A stretch of 64,000 bases of DNA, from the NCBI RefSeq assembly GCF_017599305.1, contig NZ_JAGFWR010000001.1, forward strand, positions 1 to 64,000, in the 5' to 3' direction. Shown here in pieces: positions 35,258-45,545 of this stretch. The stretch is from Micromonospora antibiotica. GTDB taxonomy: Bacteria; Actinomycetota; Actinomycetes; Mycobacteriales; Micromonosporaceae. The notes under the pieces were generated by a model that was not told the DNA's origin, did not search any database, and was given only the letters and a program-made list of their open reading frames with translations. Numbering within the stretch: position 1 is the stretch's first letter; every line of letters begins with the position of its first letter. A program made the position numbers and the translations under genes.

Positions 35258-36043
35258 TCAGCGGCGGGCCAGCCAGACCGTCCGCCCGGTACGGACGCTG
35301 AGGTCGGCACGGGTCGCCAGACCTGCCACGGTCTGCTCCAGGGCGGAGAGGTCCAGGGCGGAGAGCCGCCCTTCCAGCCCGTGGCGCATCCGGCTCAGCG
35401 TGGCCCGCGCGTAGCGGGTGGTGGCGGCCGGTGCCGGTGGTCGCAGGTCGATGTCGAAGTGCCGCTCGGTGACCGAGGTGAATCCGGCCTGTCTCATCCG
35501 CTCGCCCCAGTTCTCGTGCATGTGCAGGCCCGCCTCCTGCCGCCGCTTCGCCGCCTCGGCGTGCCAGCGCCGCTCCACCTCCTCGTCCGGGGTGCCGGTG
35601 AGGAAGTGCGGGAACGATTCCAGTTCGGCGATCACCAGTAGACCGCCCGGTCGCAACATGCCGTACGCGGACGCGAGCGCGGTCGCCGGATCCTTCATGT
35701 GGTGCATCGACGCGGCGGCCCAGATCACCTCGACCGGCCGGAGGTCGGGCCAGGGCTGGTCGAGATCGGCTTCGACGGTGCGGATCCGGTCGCCCAGCCC
35801 GGCCGCGTCGGCCCGGTCACGCAGGTGGGACAGCATCTCCGGGGAGAGGTCGACCGCGGTGACGGTGGAGCCGGGCAGCTCCCGCGCGAGGGCGAGGGAG
35901 CCGGTGCCGGTGCCGGCACCGAGGTCGACGACGTGGGGTTGCGCGGTGGCCTCGCGGCCGACCCAGCCGATCACGTCGCGGAAATACTCGTGGAGCACCT
36001 CCGCGTCCAGGTCGAGCAGCTCGATGAGGTGGTCGTGTGCCAT
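35258..36043 (-). CDS. Class I SAM-dependent methyltransferase
   Basis: A 261-residue protein with the Rossmann-like SAM-binding motif VVDLGAGTGTGSLALARELPGSTVTAVDLS (about 38-67), motif II around VEADLDQPWPDLRPVEVIWAAASMHHM and motif III LRPGGLLVIAELE. It resembles UbiE/Tam-type small-molecule methyltransferases, substrate unknown. It is divergent from an XRE-cupin regulator, with palindromic sites in the 47-bp gap, so it is probably controlled by that regulator. Confidence 0.88.
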   Translation of the reverse strand: MAHDHLIELLDLDAEVLHEYFRDVIGWVGREATAQPHVVDLGAGTGTGSLALARELPGSTVTAVDLSPEMLSHLRDRADAAGLGDRIRTVEADLDQPWPDLRPVEVIWAAASMHHMKDPATALASAYGMLRPGGLLVIAELESFPHFLTGTPDEEVERRWHAEAAKRRQEAGLHMHENWGERMRQAGFTSVTERHFDIDLRPPAPAATTRYARATLSRMRHGLEGRLSALDLSALEQTVAGLATRADLSVRTGRTVWLARR

Positions 36044-36063
36044 GGGGAAACGGTAGCCCGACC

Positions 36064-36099
36064 ATGCCTGAATGGCATAGCATCTTGCCTATGAGGCAA
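36064..36099. promoter_or_regulatory. Two TGCC-N5-GGCA operators at the XRE-cupin gene
   Basis: ATGCCTGAATGGCAT (36064-36078) and TTGCCTATGAGGCAA (36085-36099) share TGCC-N5-GGCA and are 21 bp apart centre to centre (two helical turns). The second spans the regulator's start codon. Both are in the divergent gap with the methyltransferase gene. Confidence 0.7.
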
Positions 36100-36678
36100 G
36101 ACAAGGATCTGGAGACCCTGGTCCGGCAGCGCATCCGCAGCCTGCGGGTGGCCCGGGGCTGGTCGCTGGACGAGCTGGCCCACCGCTGCCTGATCAGCCC
36201 GTCCACGCTCAGCCGGATCGAGACCGGACACCGGCGGGTCGCCCTGGACCAGATCACCACGATCGCCCGGGTGCTGGGCATCACCCTCGACCGGCTGGTC
36301 GAGTCCGACGCCGACGACGACGTCGTGATCCGTCCGCACTGCGACGAGGACCGGGGCGTCACCACCTGGCTGCTCTCCCGGGACAGCAACCAGACCGTCG
36401 CCAAGCTGCGGATCACCCGGGACGTCCCGACCGACCTGCGGGTGCACCCGGGCCGGGACTGGTTCACCGTGCTCTCCGGCACCATCGAGCTGCGCCTCGG
36501 AGACCGGACGATCCTCGTCGGCACGAACGAGGCCGCCGAGTTCTCCACCCTGGTCCCGCACGCGTTCGGCGCGCACGACGGCCCGGCCGAGATCCTCTGC
36601 ATCCTCGACCACGAAGGCGAGCGCAGCCACCTCGGCCCACACCCGCCGCATCCGAGCCGCCCGGCGGCTAGCCGGTGA
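36091..36678 (+). CDS. XRE-family regulator with C-terminal cupin
   Basis: A 195-residue protein. The N-terminal XRE HTH (about 8-65, RIRSLRVARGWSLDELAHRCLISPSTLSRIETGHRRVALDQITTIARVLGI) is followed by a cupin_2 barrel (about 100-175, LRVHPGRDWFTVLSGTIELRLGDRTILVGTNEAAEFSTLVPHAFG), a typical small-molecule-sensing pair. The ATG at 36091 sits in the middle of a palindrome, so the mRNA probably has little or no leader. Likely controls itself and the divergent methyltransferase. Confidence 0.9.
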   Translation: MRQDKDLETLVRQRIRSLRVARGWSLDELAHRCLISPSTLSRIETGHRRVALDQITTIARVLGITLDRLVESDADDDVVIRPHCDEDRGVTTWLLSRDSNQTVAKLRITRDVPTDLRVHPGRDWFTVLSGTIELRLGDRTILVGTNEAAEFSTLVPHAFGAHDGPAEILCILDHEGERSHLGPHPPHPSRPAASR

Positions 36679-36814
36679 TCACCGGCCAGGCGTAGGCCAG
36701 CAGCGCGCACGCCGCCCCGAGCAGCGCCAGCGAGAACCCCCGGGTGGGGATCGGCAGGGCGGCGAGCACGAGCAGGATGACCGCGATGACATAGAGAAAC
36801 GCCTGTGCCGACAT
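36668..36814 (-). CDS. 48-residue hydrophobic membrane protein
   Basis: Two transmembrane segments with a short loop (FLYVIAVILLVLAALPIP and FSLALLGAACALLAYAWPV), starting MSAQAF. A purine-rich GAGGGGA lies 7 nt before the ATG. It overlaps the 3' end of the XRE-cupin gene by 11 bp on the opposite strand. Similar tiny membrane proteins are common in actinomycetes; function unknown. Confidence 0.65.
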   Translation of the reverse strand: MSAQAFLYVIAVILLVLAALPIPTRGFSLALLGAACALLAYAWPVITG

Positions 36815-36931
36815 GACTGTCCCCTCAGGAGGTTGACGAACGGGCGGGATGCTCTCTACCCCGGACAGCCCGGTCGGGAAACCCACCCCCCGGGCAACCG
36901 TCCCGGGTCGACCTGTCCCGCCCTACACCCG

Positions 36932-36969
36932 TCCGGGCGGGACGACGACGGATCGTCGTCCCGCCCGGA
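36932..36969 (-). terminator. Terminator after Cip1-like gene
   Basis: Perfect 17-bp stem TCCGGGCGGGACGACGA / TCGTCGTCCCGCCCGGA with a 4-nt loop, 18 nt past the stop codon. Confidence 0.75.
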
Positions 36970-36987
36970 GGGCGCAACCGGCAGGTG

Positions 36988-37761
36988 TCAGCAGCCGAGC
37001 CGCTTGGTGGACAGGGCGATGTCGTCGATCCACAGGTCGAACGCGCCCGGGGTCGTGCCACCCTGGTAGAGCTGCCAGCCGATCTTCACGGTGTCAACCT
37101 TGGGCAGCACGAAGGGCACGTCGTTGCCGCCGTGTGCGGTGGTGGAGGCGGTCAGGTCCGGGTTCGCCACGCCGTCGATCCACACGGCGACCCGGTTGTC
37201 CGCCGGGTCGAGCTGCCACTCGAAGCACTGCCAGGTGTCCTCGACGACCGGGGCGGACTCCCGCCAGTTGGTCCAGTCGCCGGTCGGGCCACCGTCGGCG
37301 CCCACCCCCCAGAAGGTGCCGGGGACGGTCGGCGCGTACTGGCCGCCGACCGGACGGACGACCTCCGTGCTGCCGGTCCCGGTCGCCTCGACCAGCGTGA
37401 AGTGCGCCCAGTCCGGGGCGGTGGGGAAGGCGTCGACCCGCAGCCGCATCCGCCCGTAGAAGCGGTTGCCGGGCGCGGCGAAGTCGTCGACCCGCAGGAA
37501 GGCTCGTCCGTTGTCGACCGTGTGCAGGTGCAGCACCTGGTTGCCGCGCCGGGCGCGCTCGACGGTGAGCGTGCCGTGGCGGGTGTCGACGCCCCAGTTC
37601 ACCGTGCGGGGACCCCCGAGGGGCAGCCGGTCGAAGTCCTCACAGAACAGCAGGCCACGGGGGCACGACCGCTCGGCGGCCGTCGACGGGCCGGCCGGGA
37701 CACTGCCGGCTGCGGTGCCGAGGATCAGGGCGGCGGTGAACACCGCGAGGAAACTGCGCAT
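36988..37761 (-). CDS. Secreted Cip1-like beta-jelly-roll protein (lyase-like)
   Basis: A 257-residue protein with a signal peptide (1 to about 30) and one concanavalin-like beta-sandwich domain. The pattern CEDFDRLPLGG...NWGVDTRHGTLTV, GNRFYGRMRLRVDAFPTAPDWAHFTLVEATG, WTNWRESAPVVEDTWQCFEWQL and KIGWQLYQGGTTPGAFDLWIDDIAL matches, from memory, bacterial homologues of the fungal cellulase-induced protein Cip1, proposed to be a lyase acting on acidic polysaccharides. Activity has not been shown for most members. GGAGGAAAGACC precedes the ATG at 37761. A single-gene unit. Confidence 0.7.
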   Translation of the reverse strand: MRSFLAVFTAALILGTAAGSVPAGPSTAAERSCPRGLLFCEDFDRLPLGGPRTVNWGVDTRHGTLTVERARRGNQVLHLHTVDNGRAFLRVDDFAAPGNRFYGRMRLRVDAFPTAPDWAHFTLVEATGTGSTEVVRPVGGQYAPTVPGTFWGVGADGGPTGDWTNWRESAPVVEDTWQCFEWQLDPADNRVAVWIDGVANPDLTASTTAHGGNDVPFVLPKVDTVKIGWQLYQGGTTPGAFDLWIDDIALSTKRLGC

Positions 37762-38202
37762 GGTCTTTCCTCCATGACGGCCGACCCCCACCACGCGGGC
37801 AGGGCTCAGCGGGAAATCCCGGCCGACCCGAGCACCACCGGCCTCGTCCCGGGCGCGTCGGACGCCTGCGGCGGTCAGAGGTGGGGCGGTCTCGGCGGGT
37901 GCGGGAAGACGAGGCGGGGACACCGACGACGGGACACCTGCCCGTCGCCGTTGGTGCTGGCCCGGCGATGCGGCACCCGCGGCTGCCGAACTGGCGCGGT
38001 GCCGGCACTGCGCTGCTCCCGTGCTCACCGTTGCCAGCGCGGTTGCCCCCGTGCTGCGGCGATCTGAGCCATTCCAGCACGACCGGATCCGATCCGGCAA
38101 CATCGACAGACATCAGCACGCCCGGTGGGCCCGGGCGAGCCGGTCGATCCCGGCGCGGAGCCCGGTCGCCACCCGACCGGGTCGCGGCGCACGGCTCCCC
38201 AG
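37762..38202. other. Gap between Cip1-like gene and kinase gene
   Basis: About 440 bp, no gene recognised. The stem CCCGGTCG / CGACCGGG at 38161-38181 may terminate the kinase gene. No clear operator or promoter was picked out. Confidence 0.4.
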
Positions 38203-39921
38203 CTAGCCGACCGCGCCCCGGTCGACCAGGCTGAACGTGGTGCCCACCGGGGCGTCGCCGAGAACCTCCACGTAGATCTTCCTCTGGGACGGGCTCCACT
38301 GCACCACGCCGTACTGCTCGCTGACGATGGCGTAGGCGAGTCGCCCCTTGTCGTCCTTGCCCTCCCGGGAGATCCCGAAGAGCGTCGCCGCGGTCGGCTC
38401 GCAGTCGGTGCCCACCAGGGAGGCGTACCCCTGCGCGTCGAGCTTGACGCCGAGGCAGGGCCGGTGGGCGATCTGCGGATTCAGCGACTTGATCATGAAG
38501 TCGACGCCGACCGGGTCGAGCACGAAACGGGCGTCCGGCGTGGTCCCGTCGCCGACCCCCACCACACCGTCGAACGGCAGCGAGAGGTCACGGTCGATCT
38601 CCACCACGTGCAGCAGGATCTGCCGCTGCCCGGCCAGGATGGCCCGGGTACGGTCCGCGGCGGACGGCGACGCGGGTGGCGTACCCGATCCGGATGCGGT
38701 GGTCGTCGGGCCACCCGCCGTCGGCCCGCCGGCTGCCGCGCCGGTCGGATCCGGGGTCGACCGGTCGCCGACCAGTCGCGGGCCGAACACCGCGCCCGAC
38801 ACCAGCACCGCGACCACCGCGACGGCCGCTCCCACCCCGACGAACAGGCGACGCCGGGACGAGACCCGTCGGCCGGCCACGACCACCCCCGCCGCCGACG
38901 GTTCGCCCGGGCCACCCGATGCCGACGCCGGATCACCCGGGCCGTCGCCGGGGACGCCGGTCGCCGCGACCGGTGCCGGCGACCCGGCCGACGGCCGGTC
39001 GGCACCGGCGGAGGACGGCGCGACGGGCGGGGCCGGATCGCCCGCCGGGGCCGGATCGCCCACCGGGGCCGGAACACCCGCCGGGGCCGGAACACCCGCC
39101 GGGACCGTGACCGTCAACAGCCCGTCGAGCAGCTCCCGCGCGGTGGGCCGCACGTCGGGGTCCTTCTCCAGCGCCCGGGAGACCAGCTCCCGCAACGGCC
39201 CCCGCAGACCGGTCAGGTCCGGCGGTTGGGTGAGGATCCGCATCGCGGTCGCGGTCGCGGAGTCACCCCCGAACGGATTCCGGCCCGTCGCGGCGTAGGC
39301 GACCACGGCACCCCAGGCGAAGATGTCCGCGGCCGGGCCCACCGCCCGACCGGACGCGGTGTCGAACCGCTCCGGCGCCATGTACGAGACGGTCCCGACC
39401 ATCTGATGGGTCCGGGTGTGCTGGCTGGTCGCCTCGAACGCCCGCGCGATCCCGAAGTCGATGACCTTGATCCCGCCGGGTGCCACCAGCACGTTCGCCG
39501 GCTTCAGGTCCCGGTGGATCACCCCCGCACCGTGGATCGCGGTGAGCGCGGTGGCCACCCCGACCGCGATGCCGTGCAGTTGCGCCGAGCCCAGCGGCCC
39601 ACCGTCGCGGATCACCTGGGCCAGGCTGGGGCCCTCGACGTACTCCACCACGAGGTAGGGCGGGTCGTGGTCCGGGTCGGCGTCCAGCACCTCGGCGGTG
39701 CAGAACGGCGGGACCTGGCGGGCCCGGTTCACCTCACTGCGGAACCGGCCCCGGAACTCGTCGTCGTGGGACAGCTCCGGACGCACGACCTTCACCGCCA
39801 CCCGGCGGCCCTGCGGCGACCGGGCCAGGAAGACACTGCCCATGCCCCCCTCGCCGAGGCGGTCGAGCAGCTCGTACCCCCCGAGTCGGGCCGGGTCGCC
39901 GGGACGCAGCCCGTCGTTCAC
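38203..39921 (-). CDS. PknB-type transmembrane Ser/Thr protein kinase
   Basis: A 572-residue Hanks-type kinase. The kinase domain (about 14-270) has LGEGGMGSVFLA, the ATP Lys in VAVKVV, HRDLKPANV, DFGIAR and APE. A Pro/Ala-rich juxtamembrane linker with short repeats (PAGVPAPVGDPAPAG) follows, then one membrane span (about 354-376) and an extracellular domain of about 170 residues with two Cys, unlike PASTA repeats. The extracellular part may sense an unknown ligand. GTG 39921 is the chosen start; it has no strong Shine-Dalgarno and longer in-frame options exist. Confidence 0.9.
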   Translation of the reverse strand: MNDGLRPGDPARLGGYELLDRLGEGGMGSVFLARSPQGRRVAVKVVRPELSHDDEFRGRFRSEVNRARQVPPFCTAEVLDADPDHDPPYLVVEYVEGPSLAQVIRDGGPLGSAQLHGIAVGVATALTAIHGAGVIHRDLKPANVLVAPGGIKVIDFGIARAFEATSQHTRTHQMVGTVSYMAPERFDTASGRAVGPAADIFAWGAVVAYAATGRNPFGGDSATATAMRILTQPPDLTGLRGPLRELVSRALEKDPDVRPTARELLDGLLTVTVPAGVPAPAGVPAPVGDPAPAGDPAPPVAPSSAGADRPSAGSPAPVAATGVPGDGPGDPASASGGPGEPSAAGVVVAGRRVSSRRRLFVGVGAAVAVVAVLVSGAVFGPRLVGDRSTPDPTGAAAGGPTAGGPTTTASGSGTPPASPSAADRTRAILAGQRQILLHVVEIDRDLSLPFDGVVGVGDGTTPDARFVLDPVGVDFMIKSLNPQIAHRPCLGVKLDAQGYASLVGTDCEPTAATLFGISREGKDDKGRLAYAIVSEQYGVVQWSPSQRKIYVEVLGDAPVGTTFSLVDRGAVG

Positions 39922-40072
39922 GTCGGCTGCCCGCAGACCACGACCAGCCCGCGAACCGTTGCGCCACTCACGCGTACCCCTCAGATCACTCGGACACCGT
40001 CGGCAGCCTATCGCCCGCCAGCCCGGGACCGCCGGTGCCGTCGGCGGGCCCACCGGCGCGGACGAGCACGAC

Positions 40073-40101
40073 GGGCCCCGCCGGGATGACCGGCGGGGCC
40101 C
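40073..40101 (-). terminator. Terminator after S1 protease gene
   Basis: Perfect 12-bp stem GGGCCCCGCCGG / CCGGCGGGGCCC with a 5-nt loop, about 84 bp past the protease stop. Confidence 0.65.
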
Positions 40102-40184
40102 TCTTCGTGGTCACCCGGATCGTGGCGGACGACCAGACTGCTGCGCCGCTTCCCGTGAGGTCCCCAGGGGCGGCCGGGAGGGGG

Positions 40185-41726
40185 TCAGTTGCAGGTGGTG
40201 CCGTTGAGCTTGAAGGGTGCCGGCACGGTGGGGGACCCGCTGGCGGTGAAGCCGAAGCTGACCGCCCCGTTGGTCGGGATGCTGGCGTTGTGGTTCGCGT
40301 TGCCCACCGTGACCGCAGCGCCGGTCTGCTGGAAGACGCCGTTCCAGTAGCCCTGGACCAGCTGGCTGCCGGGGAAGGTCCAGCCGAGCGACCACCCGTT
40401 GACGGCCGGGCCGTCGTTGTAGACGGTGACGCTGACGTTGAAGCCGGCGTTCCAGGAGTTGGTCACCACGTACGACACCCGGCAGGTGCTCGCGAGGGTG
40501 GTGGCCGGCCGGATGTCGCCGTAGTCGTCCCGGGCGGTGGCGAAGTCCTGGAAGCCGAAGCCGGGACCGGCCGACCGGGTGGTGGTGCCGGCCGCGAGGA
40601 CGGTGCCGTTGGCGTTGACCGAGTAGACCGGCCCACCGCTGTCGCCGCCCCGGGCCGACTCGTCGCCGTCGAGCTGGGTGGCCTCGACCAGGTCCTCGAT
40701 GTCGTCGTAGTGGAAGTCGACCCGCAGGTTGCAGACCGGGCCGCCGATCTCACCGGCCGAGGTGTAACCCGACTGGCAGAGCAGCTGGCCGGGGAAGACC
40801 TGGGTCCAGCCGGTCACCTGGGCGCGTACCTCGTCGTTCTGCCCACCGACATAGATGTGGCTGCCCGGCGACGAGGTCGACACCAGCATGGTGTCGTGGT
40901 CGTCGTTGCTGGCGACCGAGTAGCCGATCAACGTGCCGGTGTTGGTGTTGGTGTTCCAGCCGACGTGCCAGGGCTGACCGATGGGGCCGCAGTGTTCCGC
41001 GGTGAGCAGGTAGCCCACGTTGGTCGTGTAGTTGCGGACACCGAAGCCGGCGGTGCAGCCGTAGGTGGTCAGGCCGATGCCGATGCCGCCGTCGTACGGC
41101 GCGGAGTCGTTGTAACGGGACCGCTCGACCATCCGCTCCCGGACGACCGTCCGGGTGCTGACCCCGGTCGCCGGCAGCTTCGGCTGCTTCGCGCCGGCCT
41201 TCGGGTCGACGGCGACCTCGATGCCGGAACCGTCGGTACGCAGCCGGACGGCGTGCGCGGCGTCCTTCGGGTCGGCGTCCACCACGGGGGTGAGCTTCGC
41301 CGCCGCCTTCTTCAACTCGGTACGGGAGTACGTGGCCGCGACCACCTCGACCGGGGCGGTGCGGCGAGCGGTCGTCACGGCCGTCGCGACGTCCTTGGGC
41401 AGGGTGCCCTTCCACCAGAGCGTGACATGGTCGTCCACCAGCCCGATGCCGGCGTAGCCGCGCGGGGTGCCGGCGTCGACGGCGGTGCGGATGACGTTGG
41501 CGGCGTCGACGAGCGGGGTCTGGGCGATCATCCGGTCCCGGGTCTGCGCCGGGATCAGGTCGAGCAGGGAGCGGCCGTTCTCGGACGTCGGCGTCGTCGC
41601 CGACGTGCCGAACGGCTGGCTGGGCGCGGCCTGCGAGGCCGCCGTCAGTGGACCGACCAGCACCGTGGTGCCGAGCAGCACACCGGCGACCACCGAGCGG
41701 GGGGTCGCTTTCCAGGTTTGCGTCAT
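40185..41726 (-). CDS. Secreted chymotrypsin-like (S1) protease with CBM2
   Basis: A 513-residue protein: signal peptide (1-34, ending AAS-QA), a propeptide (about 35-200) and an S1 catalytic domain (about 205-400) with the His of LLTAEHC, an Asp in DHDTMLV and the Ser of GDSGGP. The C-terminal CBM2 (about 412-513, CRVSYVVTNSWNAGFNVSVTVYNDG) suggests targeting to cellulose or chitin. It may act on plant-wall proteins or trim neighbouring secreted enzymes. A poor Shine-Dalgarno precedes the ATG at 41726. Confidence 0.88.
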   Translation of the reverse strand: MTQTWKATPRSVVAGVLLGTTVLVGPLTAASQAAPSQPFGTSATTPTSENGRSLLDLIPAQTRDRMIAQTPLVDAANVIRTAVDAGTPRGYAGIGLVDDHVTLWWKGTLPKDVATAVTTARRTAPVEVVAATYSRTELKKAAAKLTPVVDADPKDAAHAVRLRTDGSGIEVAVDPKAGAKQPKLPATGVSTRTVVRERMVERSRYNDSAPYDGGIGIGLTTYGCTAGFGVRNYTTNVGYLLTAEHCGPIGQPWHVGWNTNTNTGTLIGYSVASNDDHDTMLVSTSSPGSHIYVGGQNDEVRAQVTGWTQVFPGQLLCQSGYTSAGEIGGPVCNLRVDFHYDDIEDLVEATQLDGDESARGGDSGGPVYSVNANGTVLAAGTTTRSAGPGFGFQDFATARDDYGDIRPATTLASTCRVSYVVTNSWNAGFNVSVTVYNDGPAVNGWSLGWTFPGSQLVQGYWNGVFQQTGAAVTVGNANHNASIPTNGAVSFGFTASGSPTVPAPFKLNGTTCN

Positions 41727-41933
41727 GACTAAGAGTCAAGTGACTCCGCCGCCCCGGGAACATGCAGAAGCATCGGCAAGAATCGGCCACGACGGTGGCG
41801 TCGCCCACACCCTGGTCGACCACGACGCCCGGTCGCCGCCGGCCGGCCCGGACGCCGACCGGGTCCGGAGCTGGTGGCTGCGGCCCCGGTCGGCGTGGGT
41901 GGTGTGCCCGCCGTCAGGCGGTGGTGCGGGGGA

Positions 41934-43760
<1,827 letters not shown>

Positions 43761-45170
43761 TCAGCGGGCACGGACCCGCCGGGTGGCCAGCTCGGTGCGG
43801 TTACGGACCCCGAGTTTGCGGAAGATGTTGCCGAGGTGGAACTCGATCGTCTTGACCGACAGGAAGAGCCGTTGGGCCGCCTCCCGGTTGCTGAGCCCGT
43901 TGGCGATCGCGGTGGCGACCCGGGCCTCCGCCTCGGTCAACGTCGGCCCGCCCGGGGGCGCCCCGAACACCGGCCCGACGACCGGGGAGAGGTCCACCCC
44001 CGACGGGCCCGCGACGGGTGCACCGCCGAGCGCCCGGAGATCCCGCATCACCAGCGTCAGCATCCCGGCGGCACCCGTGCGGGCGTAACCCGCGCACGCC
44101 TGCTCCAACAACCGGGCCGCCTCGCCCCGCCGGCCGGCCCGACCGTGGTGCGTGCCGAGCAGCCAGGCCAGCCGGGCGGCCAGCAACTGCTCGGTGGGTC
44201 GGGTCAGCAGGTCGAGCGCAGCCGTGAGCGCCGCCGTCGTCCCGACCGCGTCCGGGTCGAGGATCCAGGCCCGCCAGGCCGGCAGCACCGGCCCACCCGG
44301 CCAGGAGACGGGCGGGTCGTCGACCCCGGCGAGCAGTTCACCGGCCACCCCGGGTCGGCCGGCCAGGGCGTGATGGGTGGCCAGCTCCCAGCGGTGCTCG
44401 TACTGCAGGCCGGCGGTCGCCCCGACGTCGGTGGCCACCACGAGTTCGAGCAGCCCGGCCCAGGTCTCCCGGTCACCCCGGGCGAACGCCAGCGCGGCCG
44501 TGCACTCGGGCAGGTGGTGGGCGACCCACGCCGACCCGACCCGCGCGGCCAGCTCGCGGGCCTGGTCCAGGTGGACGGCGGCATCGTCCAGGTCACCGCG
44601 CAGCGCGTCGCACTTGGCCAGCCAGGAGGTCACCTCGGCCTGCACGTCGAGGCTGCCGCACTGCCCGGCCAACCGGGCCGCCTCCCGCAGCTCGGCCTGG
44701 CCCCGGACCAGGTTGCCGGCCCAGGCGTCGCCCACCCCGATCAGCGCGAGCATCCGGGCCCGGTCCACCGGCGTCAGGTCCAGGTCGGCCAGCAGCGGGG
44801 CGAACCGCCGCGCCTCGTGCGGACGCATCAGGGTCATCACGGCGGTCAGCGCACACTCGACCAGCACCGGGTCGTCACCGAAGGCGTGCCGGTCGAAGAT
44901 CCGTACGGCGGCGTCGAGGTGCTCCGGGCCCTCGGCGAGGCCGGCCCGGGTCGCCGCCGTCCCCGCCAGGGTGCGGTAGATCAGCTCGGTCCGCGCCGAA
45001 CCGCTCACCTCGTGGGCCCGCCGCACCCGGTCCAGCAACGCGAGCAACCGGTCGCGGTCGGCGGTGCGGGACAGCGCGAGGAACGCCTGGAACACCAGGC
45101 GCGCGGACTGATCCGGGTCGGCACGGTCGGCCGCCGACAGCAGGCGCTCGGCCGTGATCTCGGTGGACAC
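43761..45170 (-). CDS. LuxR-family regulator adjacent to the RiPP cluster
   Basis: A 469-residue protein. Residues about 1-390 form an alpha-helical repeat region of TPR type (DLTPVDRARMLALIGVGDAWAG, DLDDAAVHLDQARELAARV). The C-terminal LuxR/GerE HTH (about 405-465) is LTEAEARVATAIANGLSNREAAQRLFLSVKTIEFHLGNIFRKLGVRNRTEL. There is no N-terminal Walker ATPase, so it is a short relative of LAL regulators. GTG 45170 (VSTEITAE) was chosen. It is divergent from the precursor peptide gene by 132 bp and is the probable cluster regulator. Confidence 0.85.
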   Translation of the reverse strand: MSTEITAERLLSAADRADPDQSARLVFQAFLALSRTADRDRLLALLDRVRRAHEVSGSARTELIYRTLAGTAATRAGLAEGPEHLDAAVRIFDRHAFGDDPVLVECALTAVMTLMRPHEARRFAPLLADLDLTPVDRARMLALIGVGDAWAGNLVRGQAELREAARLAGQCGSLDVQAEVTSWLAKCDALRGDLDDAAVHLDQARELAARVGSAWVAHHLPECTAALAFARGDRETWAGLLELVVATDVGATAGLQYEHRWELATHHALAGRPGVAGELLAGVDDPPVSWPGGPVLPAWRAWILDPDAVGTTAALTAALDLLTRPTEQLLAARLAWLLGTHHGRAGRRGEAARLLEQACAGYARTGAAGMLTLVMRDLRALGGAPVAGPSGVDLSPVVGPVFGAPPGGPTLTEAEARVATAIANGLSNREAAQRLFLSVKTIEFHLGNIFRKLGVRNRTELATRRVRAR

Positions 45171-45196
45171 CGGCCGAGCGTAGAACCCGGGACCAA

Positions 45197-45214
45197 CCCT
45201 GGGGATTTCCCTGG
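45197..45214. promoter_or_regulatory. Direct repeat in the LuxR-precursor divergent region
   Basis: CCCTGG-N6-CCCTGG at 12-bp spacing, between the LuxR and precursor genes. A tentative activator site. Confidence 0.3.
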
Positions 45215-45302
45215 TGCCCAGCTCACCCCGGTCGGCACAGACTGCTCGCACCAGCCGGTCCAGCCGGCCGGCCGGCGTTGCGAACCAGATAGAGGTAACA
45301 CC

Positions 45303-45473
45303 ATGAAGCGCAGGACCGTACAGATCGACACCATTCCCGCCGACGGGGTGGAGCTGGCCGACGAGCAGCTCGCCGGGATGCTCGGTGGGCTGCCGCGCAA
45401 CGGCGCGGGCTCGTCGAAGACCATCGACGACATCCCCGGCGGGGGTCGACCGGACACCGACACCGACTTCTGA
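45303..45473 (+). CDS. Graspetide-type RiPP precursor peptide
   Basis: A 56-residue peptide. The leader (about 1-29) ends in ADEQLAGMLGG, a double-glycine processing site. The core (about 30-56) is rich in hydroxyl and acidic residues: Ser37, Ser38, Lys39, Thr40, Thr52, Thr54 and Asp42, 43, 51, 53, 55. ATP-grasp ligases of graspetide pathways join such residues as omega-esters or amides. IDTIP in the leader echoes IDDIP in the core. The ATG has GAGGT 6 nt upstream. It starts the ATP-grasp/maturation/exporter operon; a moderate hairpin at 45494-45529 separates it from the next gene and could raise precursor mRNA over enzyme mRNA. Confidence 0.75.
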   Translation: MKRRTVQIDTIPADGVELADEQLAGMLGGLPRNGAGSSKTIDDIPGGGRPDTDTDF

Positions 45474-45545
45474 TCCGTCACCGTCGGCGATCCGGCCCGC
45501 CCTCCGGGTGGCCGGACCGCCGGCGGGCCCCCGCCCGGAGCACCC

